A stretch of 64,000 nt of DNA from Acetobacter lovaniensis (GCF_014207635.1 NZ_JACHIE010000001.1:248001-312000); one strand, 5' to 3'. Positions 1-8,595 are shown, numbered from the stretch's first letter. Notes: generated by a model not told the origin, from the letters alone. Translations and numbers: made by a program.

Positions 1-256
1 CCCGCAGGGCCTGCACGGCCAGTTCAAAATGGAACTCTGCCGGGGCTGCCACCACCACCGCATCGGACTGGGCAAGCAGGCTATCCACATCCGCCATAAC
101 CGGGCACCCGGCCTCGCGCGCGACCAGCTGGGCCCGGGCGGGGTCTGGGTCAAACAGGCCGGACAGGCTCTCCCCCGGCACGTCACGTATTTTCAGGGCG
201 TGGTACCGTCCAAAATGCCCTGCCCCAATAACCCCTACGCGCAACGTTGTGCTCAT
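1..256 (-). CDS. Gfo/Idh/MocA-family oxidoreductase, N-terminal part
   Basis: This gene runs off the left edge; only about 85 N-terminal residues are visible. It starts at an ATG read leftward from base 256. The visible part is a Rossmann dinucleotide-binding fold with the glycine motif GVIGAGHFGRYHA at about residues 8-20, then an acidic residue after the second strand (GLFDPDPARA) and the stretch DAVVVAAPAEFHFELAVQAL, which is where members of this family begin the NAD(P)-contacting loop. The family catalyses sugar or polyol oxidoreduction, but the substrate cannot be read from the fragment. In acetic acid bacteria such a gene often sits at the end of the lpxA-lpxI lipid A cluster; that is an inference from memory because the neighbour lies outside the window. 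Transcription diverges from secD. Confidence 0.85.
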   Translation of the reverse strand, partial: MSTTLRVGVIGAGHFGRYHALKIRDVPGESLSGLFDPDPARAQLVAREAGCPVMADVDSLLAQSDAVVVAAPAEFHFELAVQALR

Positions 257-520
257 GTGTTACAGCCCCTGCCTGATCTGGCCTGTGTTTTGCTTCCCCC
301 AAGGGGTAGCAGCCTCACCCCCGAATGCAAACAAGCCCCGCTCCTGCCCATGCGCTACCTGCCATGCCCACCCACCCCATTTACGACTGGGTGATGCGCC
401 TGAGCCACGCAGAATGAGCGAAAAAGCAAAGCATTCCACCCATAAGCACGCGAACGGGTTGCATCTGTCAGGGTTGAGCGGCATGTTCCGGGCAGCAAAA
501 CCGCAAGCGATCAGGTAAGA
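257..520. other. Divergent intergenic region before secD
   Basis: This 264-base stretch separates the divergent oxidoreductase gene from secD. It must carry promoters for both directions. I see no coding potential with a credible start. A short purine stretch AGGTAAGA just before the secD ATG is the likely ribosome binding site. Confidence 0.5.
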
Positions 521-2080
521 ATGTATTACAGCCGCCTCAAACTGGCCTCGGTACTGGGCATATGCCTTTTAGGCCTGCTGCTGTGCCTGCCCAACGGCAT
601 GCGCAAGCCGCTCCCTTCCATACCATGGCGACAGATCCACCTTGGACTGGATCTGCGGGGTGGTTCCTACCTGCTCATGCAGGTGGATCTGCAAAGCCTG
701 ACCCATGACAGGCTGCAAACCCTCTCGGAAAACACGCGCGATGCGCTGCTGAACGCGCATCTGGGCTACCAGAACATTGCGGTGGATGCCACCAAAGGCA
801 CCATCTCGTTCATGCCGCGCTCCGCTGCGGAAACCGAGGCAGACATAGCGGCCCTGAACGCCCTGCCCCGTGCAGTGCCCAACGAATTCAGCGTCAGCAA
901 GCGTGAAGATGGCAGCATAGCCCTTGTTCTGGCTCCCGAATCCATCCGCACCCGTGCGCGTGAGGCCGTAACCCAGTCCATTGAGATCGTGCGCCGCCGC
1001 ATTGACGGCACGGGGGCTGTTGACCCCGAAATTACCCGCCAGGGTGATGACCGCATTGTTGTGGAACTGCCCGGTATTAGTGACCCTGAGCGGATCAAGG
1101 CGCTGCTGGGCACCACGGCCAAGATGAGCTTCCATCTGGTCGATGCCAACCCGCTGCACGCAACCTACCCGCCACAGGGGGTCAGCCTTTTGCCAATGGC
1201 CGACCCGGCGGAGGGTGGCCCCCTCCCCGTTTTTGACCATGTGGATGTTGATGGCTCGGACCTGACCAACGCCGGTGCGGTCATTGACCAGCAGAGCGGC
1301 AAATGGGCGGTCAGCTTCTCTTTCGATTCGACAGGCACGCATGCTTTTGCCGCTGTTTCGCAGGCCAATGTTGGCAAGCGATTCGCCATTGTGCTGGATA
1401 ACAAGATTATCGAAGCACCCGTGATCATGAGCCCCATAACAGGCGGCAATGGCCAGATTACCGGCGGGTTTGATGCACAAAAGGCAACCGACCTTGCCCT
1501 TATGCTGCGCGCAGGCGCCCTGCCCGCCCCGCTGAGCGTTATTGAGCAGCGCTCCATTGGCCCGTCACTGGGAGCGGATTCCATTCGCGCGGGCATGATC
1601 AGCCTTGGCGTCGGCTTTATTATGGTCGTGGCTTTTATGGTGCTGTTCTACGGCCGCTTTGGCTGGTACGCGGACTTTGCCCTGCTGGCCAACCTTGTGC
1701 TCATGGTGGCCATTCTCTCGCTCTTTGAGGCAACACTCACCCTGCCCGGCATGGCGGGCATGCTGCTTACACTGGGTATGGCGGTGGACGCCAACATTCT
1801 GATCAACGAACGCATACGCGAGGAAATTGCCCGTGGGCGCACCCCGCTGGCAGCCATGCAGACAGGGTTTGAAAAAGCGACCTCCACCATTATCGACAGT
1901 AACGCCACGGCCCTGCTGGCCCATGTGATGCTGTTTGTTTTTGGCACAGGTCCGGTCCGTGGGTTTGCACTCACCATTACCATTGGCATTGTGACCACCC
2001 TGTTCACCACCCTGCTGCTCTCCCGCATGCTCATGGCCCGTTGGTACGCGCGTACGCGCCCTACCAGCCTGCCTGTTTGA
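521..2080 (+). CDS. secD: Protein translocase subunit SecD
   Basis: SecD is an inner-membrane subunit of the SecDF complex, which uses the proton motive force to pull exported proteins out of the SecYEG channel into the periplasm. The 519-residue protein has an N-terminal membrane segment (about 5-25), the conserved DLRGG motif at about 44-48, a large periplasmic region, and a C-terminal block of five membrane segments from about residue 350 that includes the typical LTLGMAVDANILINERIREE stretch, whose acidic and charged residues belong to the conserved RND/SecD core. The start at 521 follows an AGGTAAGA ribosome site. secF begins 17 bases after the stop, so the two form an operon. yajC, often found before secD, is not upstream here. 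Confidence 0.97.
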   Translation: MYYSRLKLASVLGICLLGLLLCLPNGMRKPLPSIPWRQIHLGLDLRGGSYLLMQVDLQSLTHDRLQTLSENTRDALLNAHLGYQNIAVDATKGTISFMPRSAAETEADIAALNALPRAVPNEFSVSKREDGSIALVLAPESIRTRAREAVTQSIEIVRRRIDGTGAVDPEITRQGDDRIVVELPGISDPERIKALLGTTAKMSFHLVDANPLHATYPPQGVSLLPMADPAEGGPLPVFDHVDVDGSDLTNAGAVIDQQSGKWAVSFSFDSTGTHAFAAVSQANVGKRFAIVLDNKIIEAPVIMSPITGGNGQITGGFDAQKATDLALMLRAGALPAPLSVIEQRSIGPSLGADSIRAGMISLGVGFIMVVAFMVLFYGRFGWYADFALLANLVLMVAILSLFEATLTLPGMAGMLLTLGMAVDANILINERIREEIARGRTPLAAMQTGFEKATSTIIDSNATALLAHVMLFVFGTGPVRGFALTITIGIVTTLFTTLLLSRMLMARWYARTRPTSLPV

Positions 2081-2097
2081 AGAACGAGGCGCTACTT

Positions 2098-3045
2098 ATG
2101 TTCGGACGTCCTCTCCTGCGTTTTGTCCGCAAGGATACGCACATCAACTTCATGCGCGGCCGCTTCATGGGGCTGATTGTCTCGGCCGTGCTTTCGATCG
2201 CATCGCTTGTTCTGTTCTTCCATCCCGGCCTTACGCTGGGCCTGGATTTTCGGGGGGGGATTGTGGTGGAAGCCCAGACCCCCGGCCCGGCTGATTTTGC
2301 CAAAATCCGTGCGGCTCTGGCCGAGCATGGGGTATCGCACGCCTCCTTCCAGTCCTTCGGGGCTGCCAATGATGTTCTGATCCGGCTGGATGCGGGCTCG
2401 GAGCAGGATACGCAGGCCATTGTGGACAAGGTGCGCCACACCGTGGCCGAATCCCTGCCCGGCACCACCATCCTGCGGGCCGATGCGGTCGGGGCTTCGG
2501 TTTCGGCCGAGTTGTTCCGCAACGGCATGCTGGCTCTGGCCCTCAGCCTTGCCATGATTCTGGGTTACATCTGGTTCCGGTTCGAATGGGAGTTCGCCCT
2601 GAGTGCTGTCATCACTCTCATACTCGACCTGACCAAGACCGTGGGCTTTCTGGTCCTGACCGGCTTTGAGTTCGATCTGGTTATGGTCGCCGCAATCCTG
2701 ACCATTCTGGGCTATTCCACCAACGACAAGGTGGTGGTTTATGACCGTGTACGTGAGAACCTGCGCAAATACCGCACAATGCCGCTGATCGACCTGATCA
2801 ACCTTTCAATCAACGAAACACTCAACCGTACGCTGGGCACGTCCTCCACGGTCTTTCTGGCATCCCTGCCGCTGGCCCTGTGGGGAGGCGCCACGTTGTC
2901 CGGTTTTGCGTGGACCATGCTGTTTGGCATTGTTGTTGGCACGTCCTCCTCCATCTTTATCGCAGCACCTCTGCTGCTGTTCATGGGGGAAGGTCGTCTC
3001 AAGCGCGGCGCCAAAAGTGGCAAGGCTACGGCCCCATCGGCCTGA
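2098..3045 (+). CDS. secF: Protein translocase subunit SecF
   Basis: SecF partners SecD in the proton-driven step of Sec export. The 315-residue protein has a first membrane segment at about 22-42, the family motif LGLDFRGG at about 47-54, a small periplasmic domain, and five further membrane segments including GYSTNDKVVVYDRVRE, the signature of the fourth. I chose the ATG at 2098 because the protein then begins with MFGRPLLRFV and a purine-rich GAACGAGGCG lies just before it; an in-frame upstream start at 2041 would overlap the end of secD. A strong terminator follows the stop at a distance of about 30 bases. Confidence 0.97.
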   Translation: MFGRPLLRFVRKDTHINFMRGRFMGLIVSAVLSIASLVLFFHPGLTLGLDFRGGIVVEAQTPGPADFAKIRAALAEHGVSHASFQSFGAANDVLIRLDAGSEQDTQAIVDKVRHTVAESLPGTTILRADAVGASVSAELFRNGMLALALSLAMILGYIWFRFEWEFALSAVITLILDLTKTVGFLVLTGFEFDLVMVAAILTILGYSTNDKVVVYDRVRENLRKYRTMPLIDLINLSINETLNRTLGTSSTVFLASLPLALWGGATLSGFAWTMLFGIVVGTSSSIFIAAPLLLFMGEGRLKRGAKSGKATAPSA

Positions 3046-3070
3046 AGCCCCACCGCAATTACGCCTGACA

Positions 3071-3107
3071 CAAAAAAACGGAGCCGTCTGACGGCTCCGT
3101 TTTTTTA
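3071..3107. terminator. Bidirectional Rho-independent terminator between secF and lipoprotein gene
   Basis: A perfect stem ACGGAGCCG / CGGCTCCGT with a five-base loop is flanked by seven A on the left and seven T on the right. It can therefore stop transcription of secF from the left and of the convergent lipoprotein gene from the right. Confidence 0.92.
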
Positions 3108-3111
3108 CGCC

Positions 3112-3510
3112 TTAATGGCGGGAGAGTGGAACGGGCACACCGTTGGGCAGCACCAGCATGCTGTTCCCTAATGGGGCAGGTTCATCAATGGTTGCCAGAA
3201 AAGCCTCCACCTTAAGCCCTGCCACCTTGAGCGTGTTGCTGCCCGGATGGTCCCGAAAAACCAGAATGGCGGCCAGAGCCTCCCGGTCGGCTGTAACGAT
3301 CTGGACAATCTGCGGCAGGCTCAGACCACCACTCATCAACTGCCCGCGCGCCATGCCGTTGGCTATGGCGTAGCTGTACAGCAGCGTGCTGGGCGTCTGC
3401 TCCACCTTGAGCTGATACGGCGCACTCTGGCACCCTGCCACGCCAACAAGGGCAAGCAGCGCGACAAACGGAGGCGCTTTATAAAAAAAGCGGAATACAG
3501 AGGGCTTCAT
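3112..3510 (-). CDS. Small putative lipoprotein, function unknown
   Basis: The 132-residue product begins MKPSVFRFFYKAPPF, followed by a hydrophobic stretch and the lipobox LVGVAGC at about residues 22-28, so it is probably a lipid-anchored envelope protein. The mature part is helical in appearance (YSYAIANGMARGQLMSGGLSL, then REALAAILVF) and ends with a hydrophobic segment; I recognise no domain. The start at 3510 is preferred because it puts the signal peptide at the N-terminus; an in-frame start 13 codons upstream would add residues before it. It is monocistronic, divergent from nothing obvious and convergent with secF through a shared terminator. Similar small lipoproteins occur in acetic acid bacteria, but I cannot name a function. 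Confidence 0.8.
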   Translation of the reverse strand: MKPSVFRFFYKAPPFVALLALVGVAGCQSAPYQLKVEQTPSTLLYSYAIANGMARGQLMSGGLSLPQIVQIVTADREALAAILVFRDHPGSNTLKVAGLKVEAFLATIDEPAPLGNSMLVLPNGVPVPLSRH

Positions 3511-3596
3511 GGTTGAGAGCCTACTCCATATTCCGCCTGTCGAAAACACAGTGCCTGCCGGGGTATACGCCAGAGCGCCTGCCCACGACCCAGCCT

Positions 3597-4088
3597 TTAG
3601 CCCTGCGGGGGGGTCTGCTGCGTGTTACGCGCCACAAGTTCATCGCGGATCTGGGTCAGCAGGATTTCCGTCTGGGTTGGTGCGGGCGGGGCTGCGGGTT
3701 TGGCTTCCTCACGCACATGCAGGCGGGTCAGGGCTTTGACCATCCAGAAAATGGCCATTGCCACGATCAGGAACTGGATCACCGCATTCACGAACAGGCC
3801 GAGGTTAAGGGTTACCGCGCCAGCTTTTTGCGCGGCGTCCAGCGTTGCCTCGTGCGGGCCTTTAAGGGTGACGAACAGGTTGGAAAAATCAATCCCGCCG
3901 ACCAGAAGACCAATAACGGGGTTGAATACATCCTTGACCAGACTGTTCACAATTCCTGTAAACGCCGCACCAATAACCACACCTACTGCCAGATCAACAA
4001 CATTGCCGCGCATGATAAAGGCGCGGAACTCCCCCACCCAGCCCGGTGTACGCACGCGGGCCTTAAGATCAGTTTTAAGATCAACCAT
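3597..4088 (-). CDS. mscL: Large-conductance mechanosensitive channel MscL
   Basis: MscL opens a wide pore in the inner membrane when turgor rises and so protects cells against osmotic downshock. The 163-residue protein has the N-terminal amphipathic region and first membrane helix FRAFIMRGNVVDLAVGVVIG at about 21-40, the GAAFTGIVNSLVKDV pore-lining continuation, a periplasmic loop, the second membrane helix around 100-123 and a C-terminal helical tail ending in TEILLTQIRDEL. The start at 4088 fits the family and has AGGA upstream; a longer in-frame reading to 4214 adds residues unlike the family. The upstream region is shared with the divergent rpmE gene. Confidence 0.96.
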   Translation of the reverse strand: MVDLKTDLKARVRTPGWVGEFRAFIMRGNVVDLAVGVVIGAAFTGIVNSLVKDVFNPVIGLLVGGIDFSNLFVTLKGPHEATLDAAQKAGAVTLNLGLFVNAVIQFLIVAMAIFWMVKALTRLHVREEAKPAAPPAPTQTEILLTQIRDELVARNTQQTPPQG

Positions 4089-4391
4089 AAATTCAGTGTC
4101 CTGTTTTAAAGGGTTTTCTGCAAAGATACTGTTCTGTATCCGTCCGGCTGGCCATTTCTCAAGCATTATTGCTGGAATAACCAAAAATCTTTGCCATATC
4201 GGCCCCTGCCACATCGTTATTGGCGTAGTCTATTCAGGACGTTACCCCGTAACAGGCTGTGGCCTTAACGCCAGTTACAGGCAAAAGGTGCATAATCAAC
4301 GGTTGATCCTGCTGCCGCATACCGTTATATGCACGGCAATTCGGCCCGGTCGGTATCGGGCCTTCGTCTGCTGTAAAGAAAGACCTGTCCC
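4089..4391. promoter_or_regulatory. Divergent mscL-rpmE intergenic region with two palindromes
   Basis: The 303 bases between mscL and rpmE hold no credible gene. Two short perfect inverted repeats stand out: GTTACCCCGTAAC at 4241-4253 and ATCAACGGTTGAT at 4295-4307. Both lie on the rpmE side. The spacing of the first (five-base arms, three-base centre) is like that of Zur operators, and L31 genes are often zinc-regulated, but the match is only partial and the assignment is an inference. Confidence 0.4.
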
Positions 4392-4622
4392 ATGAAGTCC
4401 GGCATTCATCCCGAATACCATGAAATCACCGTCATCATGACCGACGGCACGGAATACACCACCCGCTCCTGCTACGGCAAAGCTGGTGACACCATCCGTC
4501 TGGACATTGACACCAAGTCCCATCCGGCGTGGACCGGCGTGCAGCGCATCATGGACACCGGGGGCCAGGTCGCCAAGTTCAACAAGCGCTTTGCCGGGAT
4601 CGGCACCCGTTCCAAAGGCTGA
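4392..4622 (+). CDS. rpmE: Ribosomal protein L31
   Basis: L31 is a 50S subunit protein that helps bridge the two ribosomal subunits. The 76-residue product has the family signature [18 protein letters not shown] at residues 5-22, then [16 protein letters not shown] and the SHPAWTG stretch, ending in FNKRFAG. It lacks the two CxxC pairs of zinc-binding L31 and has a single Cys, so it is the zinc-free type usual in alphaproteobacteria. The gene is monocistronic, with a GC-rich hairpin downstream and two palindromes upstream. Confidence 0.96.
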   Translation: MKSGIHPEYHEITVIMTDGTEYTTRSCYGKAGDTIRLDIDTKSHPAWTGVQRIMDTGGQVAKFNKRFAGIGTRSKG

Positions 4623-4648
4623 TTTTTCAAGCCTTGCCGTGTGCTTTT

Positions 4649-4684
4649 GGCCCCGCCCTCTTGAAAAAGGAGGCGGGGCTTTCC
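4649..4684 (+). terminator. Probable terminator after rpmE
   Basis: The seven-base stem CCCCGCC / GGCGGGG with a loop rich in A is followed by CTTTCC. The stem is strong but the T run is short, so the call is moderate. Confidence 0.55.
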
Positions 4685-4796
4685 ACGTTTGGAGCATGGC
4701 TGACGCCCCAAGGGGGTTAGCCAGAAAGACCTGCCACACAGGCCGCCTTATGGGGCCTGCTGTACGGCAGAACCTTGCTGAACGAGGAGGTTCCAC

Positions 4797-5342
4797 ATGA
4801 CTTATGATTTTGCGCCCCTGTTCCGTACCGCCATCGGCTTCGACCGGCTGGCACAGGTAATGGACACCGCAGCCCGCAATACGGGCACACCCAGCTATCC
4901 CCCCTATGACATTGCCAAGACCGGGAGCGACAGCTACGCCCTGACCATGGCCGTGGCAGGCTTTGCCCCGGATGATATTGAACTACTGGTGCAGGACAAC
5001 ACTCTTGTGGTGTCCGGCCGGGTCAGTACCCCACTGGACGAAGGCGAAGTGCTGCACCGCGGTATTGCCCGCCGTGCCTTTGAACGCCGCTTTGCACTGG
5101 CTGACCATGTTGAGGTCACGGGGGCGGACATGAATAACGGCCTGCTCCGCATTAGCGTGCGCCAGATTGTGCCAGAAGCGCTCAAACCCAGACGTATTCC
5201 TGTCAATGCAGGCCAGACAGAGGGGCGCAGCGTGGACAGGGTTTCCGCACCATCCCATCAGGACCACGTGCCCTTTGCCCCCAATCCCACGCTGGCAACC
5301 TCGACCCCACCGCATAACCAGAGCGTGCCAGACGCGGCCTGA
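4797..5342 (+). CDS. Hsp20/alpha-crystallin family small heat-shock protein
   Basis: Small heat-shock proteins bind unfolding proteins without ATP and hold them for refolding. The 181-residue product opens with MTYDFAPLFRTAIGFDRL, the IbpA-type N-terminus that targets substrates, followed by the alpha-crystallin domain at about 36-135 (PPYDIAKTGSDSYALTMAVAGF, then LVVSGR and FERRFALADHVEV) and the C-terminal anchor RRIPV, an I-x-V type motif used in oligomer contacts. The tail after it, about 40 residues, is Pro/Ser-rich and longer than usual. A strong GAGGAGG ribosome site precedes the ATG. The gene probably has its own promoter and terminator. I leave the symbol empty because acetic acid bacteria carry several paralogues. 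Confidence 0.93.
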   Translation: MTYDFAPLFRTAIGFDRLAQVMDTAARNTGTPSYPPYDIAKTGSDSYALTMAVAGFAPDDIELLVQDNTLVVSGRVSTPLDEGEVLHRGIARRAFERRFALADHVEVTGADMNNGLLRISVRQIVPEALKPRRIPVNAGQTEGRSVDRVSAPSHQDHVPFAPNPTLATSTPPHNQSVPDAA

Positions 5343-5360
5343 ACCTGCCTTGCAGGCCAA

Positions 5361-5404
5361 AAAGGGAGTGGAACTCCGGTTCCGCTCCCTTGTGTTGTAT
5401 TTTT
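5361..5404 (+). terminator. Terminator after the Hsp20 gene
   Basis: The inverted repeat AAGGGAGTGGAA / TTCCGCTCCCTT with a six-base loop (one G-T wobble) is followed by a T-rich stretch interrupted by G (TGTGTTGTATTTT). Confidence 0.75.
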
Positions 5405-5546
5405 GCGGCTTGACCTGAACGGGCTGCTCCCCCCATATCGGGGGCATAGATGCGCGTCGGCAGGCACGCAGGCTTCGGAAAAGGTTCCAGGCCGTCAATT
5501 TACCGGTGCCTGCGTGAGCGCCGCCCGACGACAGGATAGAAGCCAA

Positions 5547-6137
5547 ATGACGACCTTACCCTTGATGCCAAAAGCAACCGCTGTGTGGCTGATCGAAAAG
5601 ACCGCGCTCAGCTTTGAACAGATTGCCGCTTTCTGTGGGATGCACCCGCTGGAAGTGCAGGCCATTGCCGATGGTGAAGTCGCTCAAGGCATTGTTGGCT
5701 ATGACCCCGTTGCCAACCACCAGCTCGCACTTGAAGAAATCCGCCGCTGCGAGGCCACACCCACGGCGCGACTTAAAATCATGGCCACCAACAACCCCGT
5801 GCGCCGCCGCTCCAAGGGGGCGCGCTACACGCCGGTTGCCAAGCGCCATGACCGTCCGGATGGCATTGCCTTCCTGCTGCGCAACTACCCGCAGCTGAGC
5901 GAGCAGCAGATTGTAAAACTGCTTGGCACCACCAAGGACACTATTGCCAAAGTGCGCGACAAGCAGCACTGGAACACCCCCAACATCAAACCGCGTGACC
6001 CGGTGACCGTTGGTCTGTGCAGCCAGACAGACCTGAACGCCGCTGTAGCCGAGGCCAATGCCCGGCTTGAACGTGAAGGGGCGGAAATTCCCGTACCGGC
6101 ACTGGATGCAGGCGAGACCGATTTTTCTGCTGAATAA
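5547..6137 (+). CDS. trcR: DUF1013 family protein, TrcR-like cell-cycle transcriptional regulator
   Basis: The 196-residue product belongs to the alphaproteobacterial DUF1013 family, members of which are annotated as the cell-cycle transcriptional regulator TrcR. Visible parts are an N-terminal helix-turn-helix-like segment (ATAVWLIEKTALSFEQIAAF, then MHPLEVQAIADGE), the conserved basic stretch NPVRRRSKGARYTPVAKRHDRP at about 78-100, and a second HTH-like segment (YPQLSEQQIVKLLGTTKDTI) followed by HWNTPNIKPRDPV. The last quarter is acidic. The start at 5547 gives the family N-terminus; the open frame extends 48 codons upstream without a family match. The gene ends just before a long perfect inverted repeat. 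Confidence 0.9.
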   Translation: MTTLPLMPKATAVWLIEKTALSFEQIAAFCGMHPLEVQAIADGEVAQGIVGYDPVANHQLALEEIRRCEATPTARLKIMATNNPVRRRSKGARYTPVAKRHDRPDGIAFLLRNYPQLSEQQIVKLLGTTKDTIAKVRDKQHWNTPNIKPRDPVTVGLCSQTDLNAAVAEANARLEREGAEIPVPALDAGETDFSAE

Positions 6138-6145
6138 AATCCTGC

Positions 6146-6187
6146 CGGATTGATCTGCCGTGGCTACTTACATGGCAGATCAATCCG
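6146..6187. terminator. Long perfect hairpin between trcR and DUF465 gene
   Basis: A 14-base perfect inverted repeat (CGGATTGATCTGCC and its complement) with a 14-base loop lies between two convergent genes. Read rightward it has no T run; read leftward it is followed by GCAGGATTTTATT, so it fits better as a terminator for the minus-strand gene, possibly acting in both directions. Confidence 0.6.
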
Positions 6188-6197
6188 CACTGCGTGT

Positions 6198-6362
6198 TTA
6201 GCCCGCCAGCCGTTCAATTTCTTCCTTGATCCTGAGCTTTTGCAGTTTCAGGCACATCAGAATGCGCTCATCCGGTCTGGGCCTGCCCCCTTCGGAAGCA
6301 ATTTTCTGGTCAATATGGGAATGGCGGTGTTTGAGAGACTCTATCCTTGCTAGGCGCGCCAT
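6198..6362 (-). CDS. DUF465 (YdcH-like) small protein
   Basis: This 54-residue product was found by translating the minus strand from the ATG at 6362. It reads as a single charged helix hairpin: MARLARIESLKHRHSHIDQK at the start, then RPRPDERILMCLKLQKLRIK and EEIERLAG at the end. The pattern LKxRHxxIDxxI ... LKxxKLxxKDEI is the DUF465/YdcH signature. The family's function is unknown; members are abundant, short coiled-coil proteins in alphaproteobacteria. A second member lies divergently 230 bases away, starting at 6593. Confidence 0.85.
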   Translation of the reverse strand: MARLARIESLKHRHSHIDQKIASEGGRPRPDERILMCLKLQKLRIKEEIERLAG

Positions 6363-6592
6363 GGCTGCCTCCATTCGGTTAGTGACTCATTGACGCTAGC
6401 GTACAGACGGCCAGAAACTTCATGTTAATTTCATATTCCACTGCATGCCGATATGCGCTGCGCACATGGAACTTTTTCCAGTTTGCACAAGCTGGCCGCG
6501 CAATGCATGATTGGTAAAGAGCGCCATAAATGCGACAACGGAGTAATCCGATTGAATGCACGAGTCAGATGCACACAGGGAGAACCAGCGCC

Positions 6593-6799
6593 ATGATGCA
6601 GGACCGCGAGTCACTACTGGGGCAGCTTCTTGAACTGCGAAGCGAGCATCGTGATCTGGATACGGTCATCAACAGAATGACCAGTGAGACAGCCTTTATC
6701 GACCAGCTGTACCTTCAGCGGCTGAAAAAACGGAAATTACTGCTCAAAGACCGCATAACGCGGGTTGAAAGCCAGCTGATACCCGACAATATTGCCTGA
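6593..6799 (+). CDS. DUF465 (YdcH-like) small protein, second copy
   Basis: The 68-residue product starts MMQDRESLLGQLLELRSEHRD and continues with LYLQRLKKRKLLLKDRITRV, the LK-rich half of the DUF465 hairpin. It is predicted to be a short antiparallel coiled coil. The start at 6593 is preferred over an in-frame one 21 codons upstream because GGGAG lies about ten bases before it and the family begins here. It is divergent from the other DUF465 gene and is followed 45 bases later by purE on the same strand, so it may be the first gene of a purEK operon. No function is known. Confidence 0.8.
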   Translation: MMQDRESLLGQLLELRSEHRDLDTVINRMTSETAFIDQLYLQRLKKRKLLLKDRITRVESQLIPDNIA

Positions 6800-6844
6800 C
6801 TTTGCAACAGGACCAGCATTAGCAAGACCGGATACCCTCCCCCT

Positions 6845-7396
6845 GTGAACACAACAGCCCCCCAGACCACCACCTCCCACCCAGCAGATAACAGCACAGC
6901 GGCCGCGCCCTCCAAGGTTGGCATTATCATGGGCAGCCAGTCAGACTGGGAAACCATGCGCCATGCCGATGCCATTCTGAACACGCTGGAAATCCCGCAC
7001 GAAACCCGTATTGTCTCGGCCCACCGTACACCGGACCGGCTGGCGGAATACGCCCGTACGGCAGCGGAACGGGGGTTGTCTGTTATTATCGCCGGGGCTG
7101 GGGGCGCCGCCCACCTGCCCGGCATGTGTGCGGCATGGACCCGCCTGCCCGTGCTGGGTGTGCCTGTGGAATCCCGCGCACTCAAGGGCATGGACAGCCT
7201 GCTCTCCATTGTGCAGATGCCCGGTGGCGTACCCGTTGGCACGCTGGCCATTGGCGCGGCAGGGGCCAAGAACGCGGCCCTGCTGGCGGCTTCCATTCTG
7301 GCCCTGCAAAACCCTGAACTGGCCGCACGGCTGGAAGCATGGCGCGCGATACAGACCGCATCGGTTGCCGACACACCCGTGACAGAAAACGAATGA
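6845..7396 (+). CDS. purE: 5-(carboxyamino)imidazole ribonucleotide mutase PurE
   Basis: PurE converts N5-CAIR to CAIR in de novo purine synthesis, acting after PurK. The 183-residue protein has the class I motifs [13 protein letters not shown] at about 26-38, SAHRTPDRL (catalytic His region), [12 protein letters not shown] and [18 protein letters not shown]. It starts with GTG at 6845 and carries about 22 extra Thr/Ala-rich residues before the family start, so an internal start is possible, though no ATG offers one in a better place before GIIMG. Its stop overlaps the purK start (ATGA), so the two are translationally coupled. Confidence 0.96.
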   Translation: MNTTAPQTTTSHPADNSTAAAPSKVGIIMGSQSDWETMRHADAILNTLEIPHETRIVSAHRTPDRLAEYARTAAERGLSVIIAGAGGAAHLPGMCAAWTRLPVLGVPVESRALKGMDSLLSIVQMPGGVPVGTLAIGAAGAKNAALLAASILALQNPELAARLEAWRAIQTASVADTPVTENE

Positions 7397-8565
7397 CCCA
7401 CACACACGCAGCTCTGGCCCCCAACGCCGTTATCGGCATTGTGGGTGGAGGGCAGCTTGGCCGCATGTCTGCTGTTGCAGCCTCCCGACTGGGCTATAAA
7501 ACGCATATTCTCACTCAGGACGCCCATGGCCCGGCCGCACAGGTTTGCAGCGCCATAACCCTTGGTGCGTATGATGACCCCGCAGCACTGGACGCTTTTG
7601 CCAAAGCCGTTGATGTGGTCACCTTCGAGTTTGAAAACATTAGTGCCGATGCACTGGACCGGCTGAGCAGGCATTGCCCTGTGCGCCCGTCTGGCAATAT
7701 CCTGCGCATCAGTCAGGACCGGCTGGCGGAAAAGACCTTTCTGGCAGAAGCCGGGGTGCCGCTGGCGCCGTGGCATGCGGTAACGGACCATGCCTCCCTG
7801 CACGCAGCGGCAGACAGGCTGGGTTTTCCGCTTATCCTCAAGACCACCCGCAACGGGTATGATGGCAAGGGCCAGCGCCGTGTGCAGAATGTCGCGGAAC
7901 TGGATGAAGCTTTTGCTGCACTCGCACCGCACCCGCTGGTGGCCGAAGGTATGGTCGATTTTGCCTGCGAACTGAGCGTTATGGTCGCCCGCGGCACAGA
8001 CGGTACAATCCAATGCTTTGACACGGTTCTCAACCACCACTGGCACGGTATTCTGGACCTGACACTCGCCCCCGCCCCCGTGCCCGAAAGCGTTGCGGAA
8101 GAAGCAGGCCGACTGGCAGCCCTGATTGCCGAGCGGTTTGATCTGGTTGGCATTATGGGCGTGGAGATGTTCCTTGTGCGCGATGGCTCACTGATGGTGA
8201 ACGAGGTTGCCCCGCGCCCCCATAATTCGGGCCACTGGAGCATGGATGCCTGCGCACAGGACCAGTTTGATATGCACATCCGCGCGGTTGCGGGCCTGCC
8301 CCTGCCCCACGCCACCCGCCATTCGGATGCGGTGATGAAAAACCTTGTCGGCCCCGAAGATATGGCCCTGTGGCCCGCCATTCTGGCTAATCCGGGCCAT
8401 ATTCCGCATCTGTATGGAAAAAAAGAAGCCCGTGAAGGGCGCAAGATGGGGCATGTGAATATTCTGTTTCCCTACGGCGCACTCCCCGGGGACTGGGGCA
8501 TACAGGCAGCTCTTGGCCCACTGGCAACCAAATGCGCCTCTCCCCCACCAGCAGACGAGGACTGA
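7393..8565 (+). CDS. purK: 5-(carboxyamino)imidazole ribonucleotide synthase PurK
   Basis: PurK is an ATP-grasp enzyme that carboxylates AIR with bicarbonate to N5-CAIR, the substrate of PurE. The 390-residue protein begins [11 protein letters not shown] and has the N-terminal nucleotide-binding-like motif [11 protein letters not shown] at about 15-25, the central ATP-grasp region ([15 protein letters not shown], then [10 protein letters not shown]), and the metal- and product-site stretch [15 protein letters not shown]. The ATG at 7393 overlaps the purE stop by four bases. It ends 30 bases from the convergent radC gene, with no clear terminator between them. Confidence 0.96.
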   Translation: MTHTHAALAPNAVIGIVGGGQLGRMSAVAASRLGYKTHILTQDAHGPAAQVCSAITLGAYDDPAALDAFAKAVDVVTFEFENISADALDRLSRHCPVRPSGNILRISQDRLAEKTFLAEAGVPLAPWHAVTDHASLHAAADRLGFPLILKTTRNGYDGKGQRRVQNVAELDEAFAALAPHPLVAEGMVDFACELSVMVARGTDGTIQCFDTVLNHHWHGILDLTLAPAPVPESVAEEAGRLAALIAERFDLVGIMGVEMFLVRDGSLMVNEVAPRPHNSGHWSMDACAQDQFDMHIRAVAGLPLPHATRHSDAVMKNLVGPEDMALWPAILANPGHIPHLYGKKEAREGRKMGHVNILFPYGALPGDWGIQAALGPLATKCASPPPADED

Positions 8566-8595
8566 GCAGACCCACGGCCTGAGCGGAAGAGGTGG

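Noticed and set aside
3622-4395. 257-codon plus-strand frame across mscL
   Set aside because: It covers mscL in antisense and runs through the divergent promoter region; composition is low-complexity Arg/Thr/Ser.
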